A DNA stretch of 64,000 bases from an uncultured Eubacteriales bacterium (GTDB lineage Bacteria; Bacillota; Clostridia; Christensenellales; CAG-138), in contig CADBYI010000001.1 in NCBI GenBank assembly GCA_902798825.1, positions 19,999 through 83,998 of the forward strand, written 5' to 3'. The notes beneath the pieces are model-generated. The model had not been told where the DNA came from, ran no database searches, and saw only the letters and a program-made list of their open reading frames with translations. Of the stretch, positions 50,292 to 57,671 are shown piece by piece. A program made the translations under genes and the position numbers. How positions within the stretch are numbered: position 1 is the stretch's first letter; each line of letters begins with the position of its first letter.

Positions 50292-50776
50292 AGACGAGAA
50301 AGCTGACCACCCTGGGCCTTTCGGTGGCCCTGGCTTTGATCCTCTCCTATGTGGAGAGCCTGCTGCCGCCCCTTATGGCCGTGCCCGGGGTGAAGGTGGG
50401 CCTGCCCAACGTCGTCATCCTGTTCCTCCTCTATCGCTATGGCTGGAAGGAGGCGGGGGCGGTGTCCCTCGTGCGCCTGCTGCTGTCCGCGGCCCTGTTC
50501 TCGGGCTTCGCCGCCTTTTTCTATGGGGTATGCGGCGCTATTCTTAGCCTGGTGGGTTCGACCCTGCTGAAACGGACGGACCGCTTCTCCCCCCTTGGGG
50601 TCAGCGTGGCCGGGGGCGTGCTCCACAACCTGGGGCAGATCGCTTTCGCGGCCCTGGTCCTGGACAGCGGGTATATCTTCGCCTATCTTCCCGTTCTGCT
50701 CCTGTCCGGCACCGTGGCCGGGGCCCTGGTGGGCCTGCTGGCGGCCATCCTCCTTCGGCGGGCGGATATCAAATGA
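50288..50776 (+). CDS. Gx transporter family protein (Hpre_diP_synt_I)
   Basis: A 162-residue membrane protein with five helices: LGLSVALALILSYVESLLP, PGVKVGLPNVVILFLLYRYGWKEA, LLLSAALFSGFAAFFYGVCGAILSL and GGVLHNLGQIAFAALVL. The Pfam family is named after heptaprenyl diphosphate synthase component I, but the fold resembles ECF S-components and transport is more likely. It overlaps the NusG-II gene by four bases and the convergent NlpC gene by eight. Confidence 0.88.
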   Translation: MKTRKLTTLGLSVALALILSYVESLLPPLMAVPGVKVGLPNVVILFLLYRYGWKEAGAVSLVRLLLSAALFSGFAAFFYGVCGAILSLVGSTLLKRTDRFSPLGVSVAGGVLHNLGQIAFAALVLDSGYIFAYLPVLLLSGTVAGALVGLLAAILLRRADIK

Positions 50777-51515
50777 GCTTCGTATACCGGGCCAGGTTGG
50801 TGATGAACCCCTGGCCCTTCTTCGTGTCGATCTCGTACCAGCCCGAGGGGGCGACGCCCACGAAGGGAAAGGTGTCCCCCCGATGGGCGGTGAACAGGAG
50901 CCGGCCCCGCTTGCTGTCGGCGGCGCGCACGTTCACGGACTTGCCCAGGACCTCCACCTGCTTCTCCGGCACGGGGGCGGGTTCCGGTGCGGGCATCATG
51001 AGCTCGCTTTGGAACACGGCCGGGATGCCCCATCTGTGCCAGTCCCCGGTGCGGAACTTGGTCTTGACCACCCCGTATTTGCGGCCCTTGGCCTCGATGA
51101 GATAGTGATCATCGATCATGTAGCCGATGTGGCTGGCCCGGCTGCCGTCCAGCCGGAACACCCACCAGCCCCGCTTCGGCGACTCCTCCTGCAAGGTGCA
51201 TCGGTTCATCATGGTGTTGGCGTTCACGTCGCATCTGTACAGGTGGGCAAGGTTGCACAGCCAGTAGCACCCCAGGCCCGAGCAGTCGTAGGCGTAAAGG
51301 ACGGTGGCCCCCTCCTGAAACTTCCTTTTGCAATAGTCTATGGCGGCTTCCGCATAGGTGGGGCCGCCTTTGTAGCCGCCCCGGTCCGCCTCCTTCTTCT
51401 CGATCACGGTCACATAGTTCTCCGGCGTGAGCCTGGTGTGCTGCCCGCCCCAGAGATAGGGCTGGCCCACCTGTGCCTTGAGATAGTCTATAAATCCCTT
51501 CACCGTCTTATCCAT
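50769..51515 (-). CDS. NlpC/P60-like C40 peptidase with C-terminal SH3 domain
   Basis: A 248-residue protein. Residues 1-165 form a C40 peptidase-like domain with the Cys motif YAYDCSGLGCYW, the His in SHIGYMIDD, and an insert between them longer than usual. Residues about 180-248 are an SH3-like domain (VNVRAADSKRGRLLFTAHRGDTFPFVGVAPSGWYEI). No signal peptide is seen, so the enzyme would act inside or be released by lysis or a holin, as for phage endolysin-like enzymes. It should cleave peptides of peptidoglycan. SD AAGGAGG. Confidence 0.85.
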   Translation of the reverse strand: MDKTVKGFIDYLKAQVGQPYLWGGQHTRLTPENYVTVIEKKEADRGGYKGGPTYAEAAIDYCKRKFQEGATVLYAYDCSGLGCYWLCNLAHLYRCDVNANTMMNRCTLQEESPKRGWWVFRLDGSRASHIGYMIDDHYLIEAKGRKYGVVKTKFRTGDWHRWGIPAVFQSELMMPAPEPAPVPEKQVEVLGKSVNVRAADSKRGRLLFTAHRGDTFPFVGVAPSGWYEIDTKKGQGFITNLARYTKLI

Positions 51516-51618
51516 ACATGCCTCCTTTTTGTGTCACCAGCATAGCGCAAAGCATGGCCTGCGGATTACGATAATTCGTTCATTTTTTATGCTATGCATG
51601 GGATCAGCCTACCTGTGT

Positions 51619-51706
51619 CGGTCCCCGTCCGGGTCAGACCCCCCTTCCTCCCACGAAGGAGGCCCCTTCGCGGGAGGAAGTCCCCTTTGCGGGACGCCAA
51701 GGGACG
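51619..51706. repeat. Nested palindromic hairpin element
   Basis: CTTCCTCCC (51644-51652) pairs with GGGAGGAAG (51672-51680), enclosing CGAAGG / CCTTCG (51654-51659 with 51665-51670). It is flanked by GGGTCAGACCC (51631-51641) and GTCCC...GGGAC (51680-51695). It lies between divergent genes, so is not a terminator; a REP-like intergenic repeat is possible. Confidence 0.5.
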
Positions 51707-51714
51707 GATATGGG

Positions 51715-51743
51715 TTGAAATCTTTTCCGTTTCAGGGTACAAT
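51715..51743 (+). promoter_or_regulatory. Promoter of nadE
   Basis: TTGAAA, 17-base spacer, TACAAT, 26 bases before ATG 51770. Confidence 0.9.
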
Positions 51744-51769
51744 AAACAAAACCCTATGGAGGTACGATC

Positions 51770-52510
51770 ATGGAATTTGACGCATATAAAGTGAAGGACC
51801 AGCTGGTCCAGTGGATTCGGGATTGGTTCGAGGAGAACGGCCCGGGCTGCAACGCCGTCATCGGCATCTCCGGCGGCAAGGACAGCTCCGTGGTGGCGGC
51901 CCTGTGCGTGGAGGCCCTGGGGAAGGATCGGGTCATCGGCGTGCTCATGCCCAACGGGGAGCAGCCGGACATCGATATGTCCCACCTGTTGGTGGAGACA
52001 CTGGGCATCCAAAGCTACACCCTGAACATTCACGACACCTATGAGGCCTGCCTCCGGGAGATCGAAAAGACCGGCGTCGAGATCAGCAACCAGACCCGGG
52101 TGAACCTGGCCCCCCGCATCCGCATGAGCTGCGAGTATGCCCTGAGCCAGTCCCTGAACGGCCGGGTGGCCAACACCTGCAACTGGTCCGAGGACTATGT
52201 GGGCTATTCCACCCGCTACGGCGATGCCGCCGGGGATTTCGCGCCCTTGGGGAAGCTGGTGGTCCGGGAGGTGAAGGCCATCGGCCACGCCCTGGGGCTG
52301 CCGGAGGTTCTGGTGGAGAAGGTGCCCAGCGACGGCCTCTGCGGCAAGACTGACGAGGACAATCTGGGCTTCACCTATGCGGCGTTGGACCGCTACATCC
52401 GGGAAGGGGTCATCGAGGACGAGGCCGCCAAGACCCGGATCGATCGGCTCCACAAGCTGAATCTGTTCAAGCTTAAGCCCATTCCCTATTTCCCCTACGG
52501 CGAAGAATAA
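51770..52510 (+). CDS. nadE: NH3-dependent NAD+ synthetase
   Basis: A 246-residue enzyme that amidates nicotinic acid adenine dinucleotide using ammonia and ATP. It has the PP-loop IGISGGKDSSVVAAL (about 33-47), NTCNWSEDYVGY, GDAAGDFAPLG and the terminal segment KVPSDGLCGKTDEDNLGFTY. No glutaminase domain is present. SD GGAGGT. It is followed 18 bases later by galE. Confidence 0.95.
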   Translation: MEFDAYKVKDQLVQWIRDWFEENGPGCNAVIGISGGKDSSVVAALCVEALGKDRVIGVLMPNGEQPDIDMSHLLVETLGIQSYTLNIHDTYEACLREIEKTGVEISNQTRVNLAPRIRMSCEYALSQSLNGRVANTCNWSEDYVGYSTRYGDAAGDFAPLGKLVVREVKAIGHALGLPEVLVEKVPSDGLCGKTDEDNLGFTYAALDRYIREGVIEDEAAKTRIDRLHKLNLFKLKPIPYFPYGEE

Positions 52511-52528
52511 AACCATAAGGAGACGAAA

Positions 52529-53542
52529 ATGAAGGTTTTGGTTACCGGCGGCGCCGGATACATCGGGTCCCACACCTGCCTTGCCCTGCTGGAGCTGGGC
52601 TACGACGTGGTGGCCGTGGACAACTTCTGCAACAGCTCCCCCGAATCTTTGAAGCGGGTGGAGGAGCTGACGGGGAAGCGGGTGCCCCTCTACGGCATCG
52701 ACGTGCGGGACGAGGCGGCCCTGGACCGGGTGTTCAGGGAGCACGACATTGGCTGCGCCATCCACTTCGCGGGCCTCAAGGCCGTGGGGGAGAGCGTGGA
52801 AAAGCCCCTGGCCTACTATGAAAACAACCTGCTGTCCACCATGACGCTGCTGAAGGTCATGGCAAAGCACGACGTGAAGCGGATCATCTTCTCCTCCTCC
52901 GCCACGGTCTACAGCACCGAGAACACCATGCCCCTCAACGAGACCGGCCGCATGGGCTGCACCAACCCCTACGGCTGGACCAAGTTCATGTGCGAGGAGA
53001 TCATCCGGGATGCGGTGAAGGCCGATCCTGAATGGTCCGCGGTGCTTCTTCGCTATTTCAACCCCGTGGGAGCCCATCCCTCGGGCCGCATCGGCGAGGC
53101 GCCCAACGGCATCCCCAACAACCTGATGCCCTTCATCACCCAGACCGCCTGCGGCGTCCGCAAGGAGCTGGTGGTCTTCGGCAACGATTACCCCACCCCC
53201 GATGGCACCTGCGTCCGGGACTACATCCACGTGATGGACCTGGCGGAGGGTCATGCCGCCGCCATCGACTATCTCATGGCCCACAGGGGTACGGAGGTCT
53301 TCAATCTGGGCACGGGCCAGGGCTATTCCGTGCTGGACATGGTGAAGGCCTTTGAGGAGGTCAACCACCTCACCCTGCCCCACCGGATCGGCCCCCGCCG
53401 CCCCGGGGACATCGCCACCTGCTACGCCGACCCCCAAAAGAGCCGGGAGCTCCTCCATTGGACAGCTAAGCGCACCCTGAAGGATATGTGCGCCGACGCC
53501 TGGCACTGGCAGCAGAACAACCCCAAGGGGTATGATGCGTAA
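52529..53542 (+). CDS. galE: UDP-glucose 4-epimerase
   Basis: A 337-residue extended SDR: MKVLVTGGAGYIGSHTCLALLELGYDVVAVDN, IHFAGLKAVGESV, SSSATVY, catalytic YGWTK (Y-x3-K) and LRYFNPVGAHPSG, GTCVRDYIHVMDLAEGH. It interconverts UDP-glucose and UDP-galactose, feeding the polysaccharide locus downstream. AAGGAG precedes ATG 52529. Confidence 0.97.
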   Translation: MKVLVTGGAGYIGSHTCLALLELGYDVVAVDNFCNSSPESLKRVEELTGKRVPLYGIDVRDEAALDRVFREHDIGCAIHFAGLKAVGESVEKPLAYYENNLLSTMTLLKVMAKHDVKRIIFSSSATVYSTENTMPLNETGRMGCTNPYGWTKFMCEEIIRDAVKADPEWSAVLLRYFNPVGAHPSGRIGEAPNGIPNNLMPFITQTACGVRKELVVFGNDYPTPDGTCVRDYIHVMDLAEGHAAAIDYLMAHRGTEVFNLGTGQGYSVLDMVKAFEEVNHLTLPHRIGPRRPGDIATCYADPQKSRELLHWTAKRTLKDMCADAWHWQQNNPKGYDA

Positions 53543-53612
53543 CGATCTGCCGCGGGGCGGTCGTGCACACCGTAACCTGATTTGCGCCGTTGGCGCATGA
53601 AAGAGGATCGCT

Positions 53613-54137
53613 ATGGCCTGGTATTGTCTGTTCTGCAAGGGCGGACAGGAGCAAAATGTCATGCGGATGCTGGAGGAGCGGGGGGCAAAGCCCCTGGCTC
53701 CTTTGGCTGTGCATCTGCGGCCCGGGACAAAGGGTCAGGAGCGGACCCGGCAGCGGCTGCTGCCCGGGTATGTGTTCTTCGAGCAGGGAGAGGAGCCCGA
53801 CTGGATGGGGATCATCCGGTTTTCCTCCGTCCTCAGGGTGCTCCACTATCAGGACGAGACCCCGGAGCTTAGGGGGGCGGATCTATCCTTCGTTCGCTGG
53901 CTCGAGGCCCACGAGGGGCTCATCGACGTTTCCGAAGTGGTGAAGGTGGGCACCAAGATCGCCTTCGTCAGCGGACCTTTGGTGGGCATGGAGGGGCAGG
54001 TGCTGAAGGTGAACAAGGGCCGCCGCCTGGTGCAGATCAGCGTGGGGGACGGAGAGGGCCTGTTCCACGCCATCTGGTGCTCCATCGAGTATGTTCAGGA
54101 GCGGGACGATTCGAAATCGACAGAGCAGGAATTATAG
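53613..54137 (+). CDS. loaP: LoaP-type NusG paralog antiterminator
   Basis: A 174-residue NusG-family protein with an NGN domain (about 1-100; WYCLFCKGGQEQNVMRMLEERG, RQRLLPGYVFFE) and a C-terminal KOW domain (about 115-160; KIAFVSGPLVGMEGQVLKVNKGRRLVQI). LoaP proteins of Firmicutes and Actinobacteria prevent termination in long polysaccharide or antibiotic operons. It stands just before the promoter of the LCP-CapD transcript, which fits. It may be NusG-like RfaH instead, but Gram-positive context favours LoaP. The start has AAAGAGGAT upstream. Confidence 0.85.
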   Translation: MAWYCLFCKGGQEQNVMRMLEERGAKPLAPLAVHLRPGTKGQERTRQRLLPGYVFFEQGEEPDWMGIIRFSSVLRVLHYQDETPELRGADLSFVRWLEAHEGLIDVSEVVKVGTKIAFVSGPLVGMEGQVLKVNKGRRLVQISVGDGEGLFHAIWCSIEYVQERDDSKSTEQEL

Positions 54138-54209
54138 GGCAACCGTTCGGGACCGGGCCCATACCACCGCTTCAATTTTTTCCTATACCTGGGATTTCCC
54201 TGTGGCAGG

Positions 54210-54238
54210 TTGACTTATTCGACGCTTCCCTGTATACT
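54210..54238 (+). promoter_or_regulatory. Promoter of the LCP-LCP-CapD transcript
   Basis: TTGACT, 17-base spacer, TATACT. A similar promoter (59869-59897) precedes the next part of the locus. Confidence 0.87.
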
Positions 54239-54261
54239 TGCAATAAGATGTAACCTTGTGT

Positions 54262-54292
54262 ACCTATATGGTGCATTGGGTCAGCATACCGA
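54262..54292 (+). promoter_or_regulatory. Leader motif shared with the second promoter; LoaP site candidate
   Basis: TATGGTGCATTG (54267-54278) lies 28 bases after the -10 and recurs as TATGGTGTATTG at 59921-59932. Here GGTGC may pair with GCATACC as a bulged hairpin; at the second site GTATG may pair with CATAC. LoaP acts on an RNA hairpin near the 5' end, so this is a candidate. Inference only. Confidence 0.4.
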
Positions 54293-54316
54293 AAAATGAC
54301 AGGGGAGAACAGCAGC

Positions 54317-55993
54317 GTGGACAAGGAAAAGGAAACGGGTACCACGGCGCAGAAGGAACACAACAGGGGGAGACGGACCGCCCTTTGGACTATCCTGGGG
54401 GCGGCGCTCCTGATTTTGGGCGTTGGGGCATTCTATATTCATTCCATCGTGAGCCGACCCCAATCCTTTTTTGAGACGACGGTGAGCGTGACCGCCGCCC
54501 CGGCGACGACCATGGCGCCTGCCTTCGACATTGAACAGTATCTTCCCACCCAGGCGCCGGAAGCTACGGATGCGCCTACCCAGGCGCCGGCTGTCACGGA
54601 AGTGCCGACCACAGAGCCGGTAGCTACCGAAGCGCCTACTCCGGAGCCGACCCCCACGAGCGCGCCGACCCCGGCGGCTACCGAAGCGCCTGCCCAGGCG
54701 GAAGCGACAAAGGCGGCACCCCAGCAGACCGTGCAGGCGACGGCCCGACCCACGGACCGGGAGCCGGCCCTGACGGGCATGGTGAACATAGCCCTGTTCG
54801 GTATCGACGCCTATGAGGATGGCAGCACTACCAGCGGCACCATGCCTCATACGGACGCCAATATGATCGTGGCGGTGAACTTCGACACCAAGGAGGTCAG
54901 CCTGATCTCCATCGCCCGGGATTTATTCACCAACATACCCGGTCACAACGGCTTCTATAAGTTCAACGGTGTCTTCAACGTAGGCGGCGGCATGGACGAT
55001 CCCAATGCGGGGCTGGCGCTCTCCTGTCGGACGGCGGAGATGTGGCTGGGGGGCATGTCCGTGCCCTACTACTACGGGGTGGACTTTCAGGCGGTGATCG
55101 ATCTGGTGGACGCCCTGGGCGGGATCGATTACGATTTGGATATCGAGCTTTTTTCCCTGGACGGGATGTCGATCGCCAAGCCGGGATACCAGCATCTGAA
55201 CGGGGAACAGGTCTTTGCCTATCTGCGCATGCGCAAGGGTGCCGGCGCTCAGGATCGGTTCCGTACGGCGCGCCAGCGGCGGATGATGATCGCCCTGTTC
55301 AAGATGATCAAAGAGGAGGGCAAGCTCTCCATGATCCCGGAGCTGCTGAAGATCATGGGGGACGACGTATACACCAACACCACCATCGCCCAGACGGCGG
55401 CTCTGGCGAGCTTTGCTGCAGGAGTGGACCCGGACAGCATCCAGTCCTACAGCTTCCATGGCACCATGCATGGGGGATACGATTGGCGATACTGCGCCGT
55501 TGATCAGCAGGAAAGGATCGAAATACTAAAGAAGGTTTACGGCATCGACGCGGAACCCGTAGGGGTGAACTCCCCCGTATATGAGCAGTTCCTGCATATG
55601 GGGGGCTTCCTGGCTCTGCAGCATATCGGCTGTGCCAGGCTCCTTTTTGATACGATCCACAGCACCATGTCCCCAGAGGATATGACGGAGGAACAAAAGC
55701 GCCTGTATGCCACCTGCTGGCAGGCCAGCACCGAGCTCCAGACCGCCTTTGAGCGGGCCAGCCAGTGGATGCAGCAGCATTACGACGAGGGGATAGAGTT
55801 GACTGCTACGGAACGGCAGGAGCGAACGGACCTGTATGCCGCCATGACCGCATGGGAGGAGCAGGTGCGGGAATCCGGCGATGCGCTGAACCGGACCCTT
55901 GACGACCCGGTGAAGCTGGGGTGGACCCGGGATATTGCGGATTGGTATAAACAGGGCAGTGTGATCAACGAGGTATATGTAAACTTCTCTTGA
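54317..55993 (+). CDS. LCP family glycan transferase (first tandem copy)
   Basis: A protein of about 558 residues. The start is placed at GTG 54317 after CAGGGGAG; the upstream ATG 54296 has no site and would overlap it. A helix at about 22-44 is followed by an Ala/Pro/Thr-rich linker of about 90 residues, the LCP domain (LFGIDAYEDGST, TMPHTDANMIVAVNFD, LISIARD, LVDALGGIDYDLD, LRMRKGAGAQDRFRTARQRR) and a helical C-terminal extension ending INEVYVNFS. It should attach lipid-linked polysaccharide to the wall. The gene is paralogous to 56064 and 32777. Confidence 0.93.
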   Translation: MDKEKETGTTAQKEHNRGRRTALWTILGAALLILGVGAFYIHSIVSRPQSFFETTVSVTAAPATTMAPAFDIEQYLPTQAPEATDAPTQAPAVTEVPTTEPVATEAPTPEPTPTSAPTPAATEAPAQAEATKAAPQQTVQATARPTDREPALTGMVNIALFGIDAYEDGSTTSGTMPHTDANMIVAVNFDTKEVSLISIARDLFTNIPGHNGFYKFNGVFNVGGGMDDPNAGLALSCRTAEMWLGGMSVPYYYGVDFQAVIDLVDALGGIDYDLDIELFSLDGMSIAKPGYQHLNGEQVFAYLRMRKGAGAQDRFRTARQRRMMIALFKMIKEEGKLSMIPELLKIMGDDVYTNTTIAQTAALASFAAGVDPDSIQSYSFHGTMHGGYDWRYCAVDQQERIEILKKVYGIDAEPVGVNSPVYEQFLHMGGFLALQHIGCARLLFDTIHSTMSPEDMTEEQKRLYATCWQASTELQTAFERASQWMQQHYDEGIELTATERQERTDLYAAMTAWEEQVRESGDALNRTLDDPVKLGWTRDIADWYKQGSVINEVYVNFS

Positions 55994-56063
55994 AAACGAT
56001 CAGCATGGCAGGATTTGCCTGCAGTGAGCCTGGGCCGAAGAGCCGGGGGAAAGGAAGGATCAG

Positions 56064-57623
56064 ATGGAAACAAGGGACAGCAGAAGTCTGCTTACGGAAG
56101 AAAAAGCTATGCGGAAAGGGCACCGGCGGATACGAAGGGGGCTCATTTCCGTCCTTCTGGCGCTGATGGTGATGATGACCACCATGGGCGCGTACTATGT
56201 GCATGCGGTCGTGGAGGAGCCGGCCCTTCTGTTTGCACCGGCGGGCCGGACCGTTGCGGCGGCTACGGCGGCACCCACGCCGCTCTTTGATGTTGGCCCC
56301 TATCTGCCCGCGGCGAATCCGAAGACCACGCCCATGCCCACCCCCGTCCCTCAGTCGGAGACGCCGGAAGCGGACCCGGATCCCTTGGGAGAGGGGAAGC
56401 CGCTGACGGGCATCGTGAACATCGCCCTGTTCGGTATCGACGCTCTGGAGAATGGCGGAACCACCAGCGGCACCATGCCCCATACGGACGCCAATATGAT
56501 CGTGGCGATCAATTTTGACACCAAGGAGGTCAGCCTGATCTCCATCGCCCGGGACGCCTTTACCTATGCCCCCGGCCATTCGGGTTTCTATAAGTTCAAC
56601 TGCATCTTCAACGTGGGCGGCGGCATGGCGGACCCCCATAAGGGCCTGGAGCTGTCCTGCCGGACGGCGGAGATGTGGCTGGGCGGGCTGTCCGTACCCT
56701 ACTACTATGGGGTGGACTTCCAGGCCATGGTCGATTTGGGTGATGCTCTGGGCGGCATCGACTATGATTCCGAGATCGATCTATATACGTTAGATGGAAG
56801 GACAATGCGCAGAGGGCAGCAGCATCTGGACGGACAGGGGATCATGGCCTATATACGCATGCGGCATACAGCCGGCGGTCAGGATTGGATGCGGACCGAG
56901 CGGCAGCGGAAGATGATGATCGCCCTGTTCAGAAAGATTAAGGAGGAGGGGAAGCTTTCCCTGATCCCGGAGATCGCCCGAACCATGGAGCAGGATGTGT
57001 ACACCAATCTGTCGGTGGCCCAAATCGCGGCCCTGGCCAACTTCGCCCAGGATGTGGACCCGGACAACGTTCATCCCTACAGCTTCCATGGCGGTATGTA
57101 CGGGCAATACGGCTGGCGGTTCTGCTATATCAACCAACAGAGCCGGATCGATATTTTGAAGGAGGTCTACGGCATCGATGCAGTGCCCCTGGGCTTCAAC
57201 TCCCCTCTATATGAGCGGTTCCTTCATAAACAGGGCTTCCCTGCTCTGCAGCATATAGGATACACGAAGCAGCTTTTCAATGCGATCCACAGCACCGCCA
57301 GCGCCGAAACCATGACGGAGGAGCAGAAGAAGCTGTATGCCGCTTGCTGGCAGGACTATATGGATCTGCAAAATGCCTTCGAGCTGGCTGACCAGTGGAC
57401 CCAGGCCCACTATGACGAAAAGGCGAAGGTCTCCGTTGAGGACACCAAGTTGCGGACCGCCTACTATAATGCCTTGCCGGCCATGGAGCAGCAGCTGGAA
57501 AAGTCTGCCAACGCCCTGAACGAGGCGTTCGGATCTCCGGTGAAGCTGGACTGGAAGCGGGATGTGGAGCAGTACGACAAGGAAGGCAGCGTCATCAACG
57601 AGGTATACGTGGATTTCGCTTGA
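56064..57623 (+). CDS. LCP family glycan transferase (second tandem copy)
   Basis: A 519-residue paralog of the preceding gene with a short linker. Helix at about 23-47, LCP domain with LFGIDALENGGT, TMPHTDANMIVAINFD, LISIARDAFT, LGDALGGIDYDSE and IRMRHTAGGQDWMRTERQRK, then the same helical extension ending INEVYVDFA. Long exact DNA stretches shared with the first copy around the TMPHTDANMIV region point to recent duplication or gene conversion. AAAGGAAGGATC precedes ATG 56064. Confidence 0.93.
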   Translation: METRDSRSLLTEEKAMRKGHRRIRRGLISVLLALMVMMTTMGAYYVHAVVEEPALLFAPAGRTVAAATAAPTPLFDVGPYLPAANPKTTPMPTPVPQSETPEADPDPLGEGKPLTGIVNIALFGIDALENGGTTSGTMPHTDANMIVAINFDTKEVSLISIARDAFTYAPGHSGFYKFNCIFNVGGGMADPHKGLELSCRTAEMWLGGLSVPYYYGVDFQAMVDLGDALGGIDYDSEIDLYTLDGRTMRRGQQHLDGQGIMAYIRMRHTAGGQDWMRTERQRKMMIALFRKIKEEGKLSLIPEIARTMEQDVYTNLSVAQIAALANFAQDVDPDNVHPYSFHGGMYGQYGWRFCYINQQSRIDILKEVYGIDAVPLGFNSPLYERFLHKQGFPALQHIGYTKQLFNAIHSTASAETMTEEQKKLYAACWQDYMDLQNAFELADQWTQAHYDEKAKVSVEDTKLRTAYYNALPAMEQQLEKSANALNEAFGSPVKLDWKRDVEQYDKEGSVINEVYVDFA

Positions 57624-57671
57624 TCCAATGGAACGATCCTCCCTTTAGGGAGGCAGAAGAGAGATAGAGAT

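Noticed and set aside
51594..51794. Plus-strand short frame over the hairpin element before nadE
   Set aside because: It overlaps the nadE promoter and start in another frame and has no ribosome binding site.
54540..54730. Repeated CCCAGGCGCCGG-like units taken as a DNA repeat or CRISPR
   Set aside because: They encode the Ala/Pro/Thr-rich linker of an LCP protein and have irregular spacing; no CRISPR-like unit and no cas genes exist.
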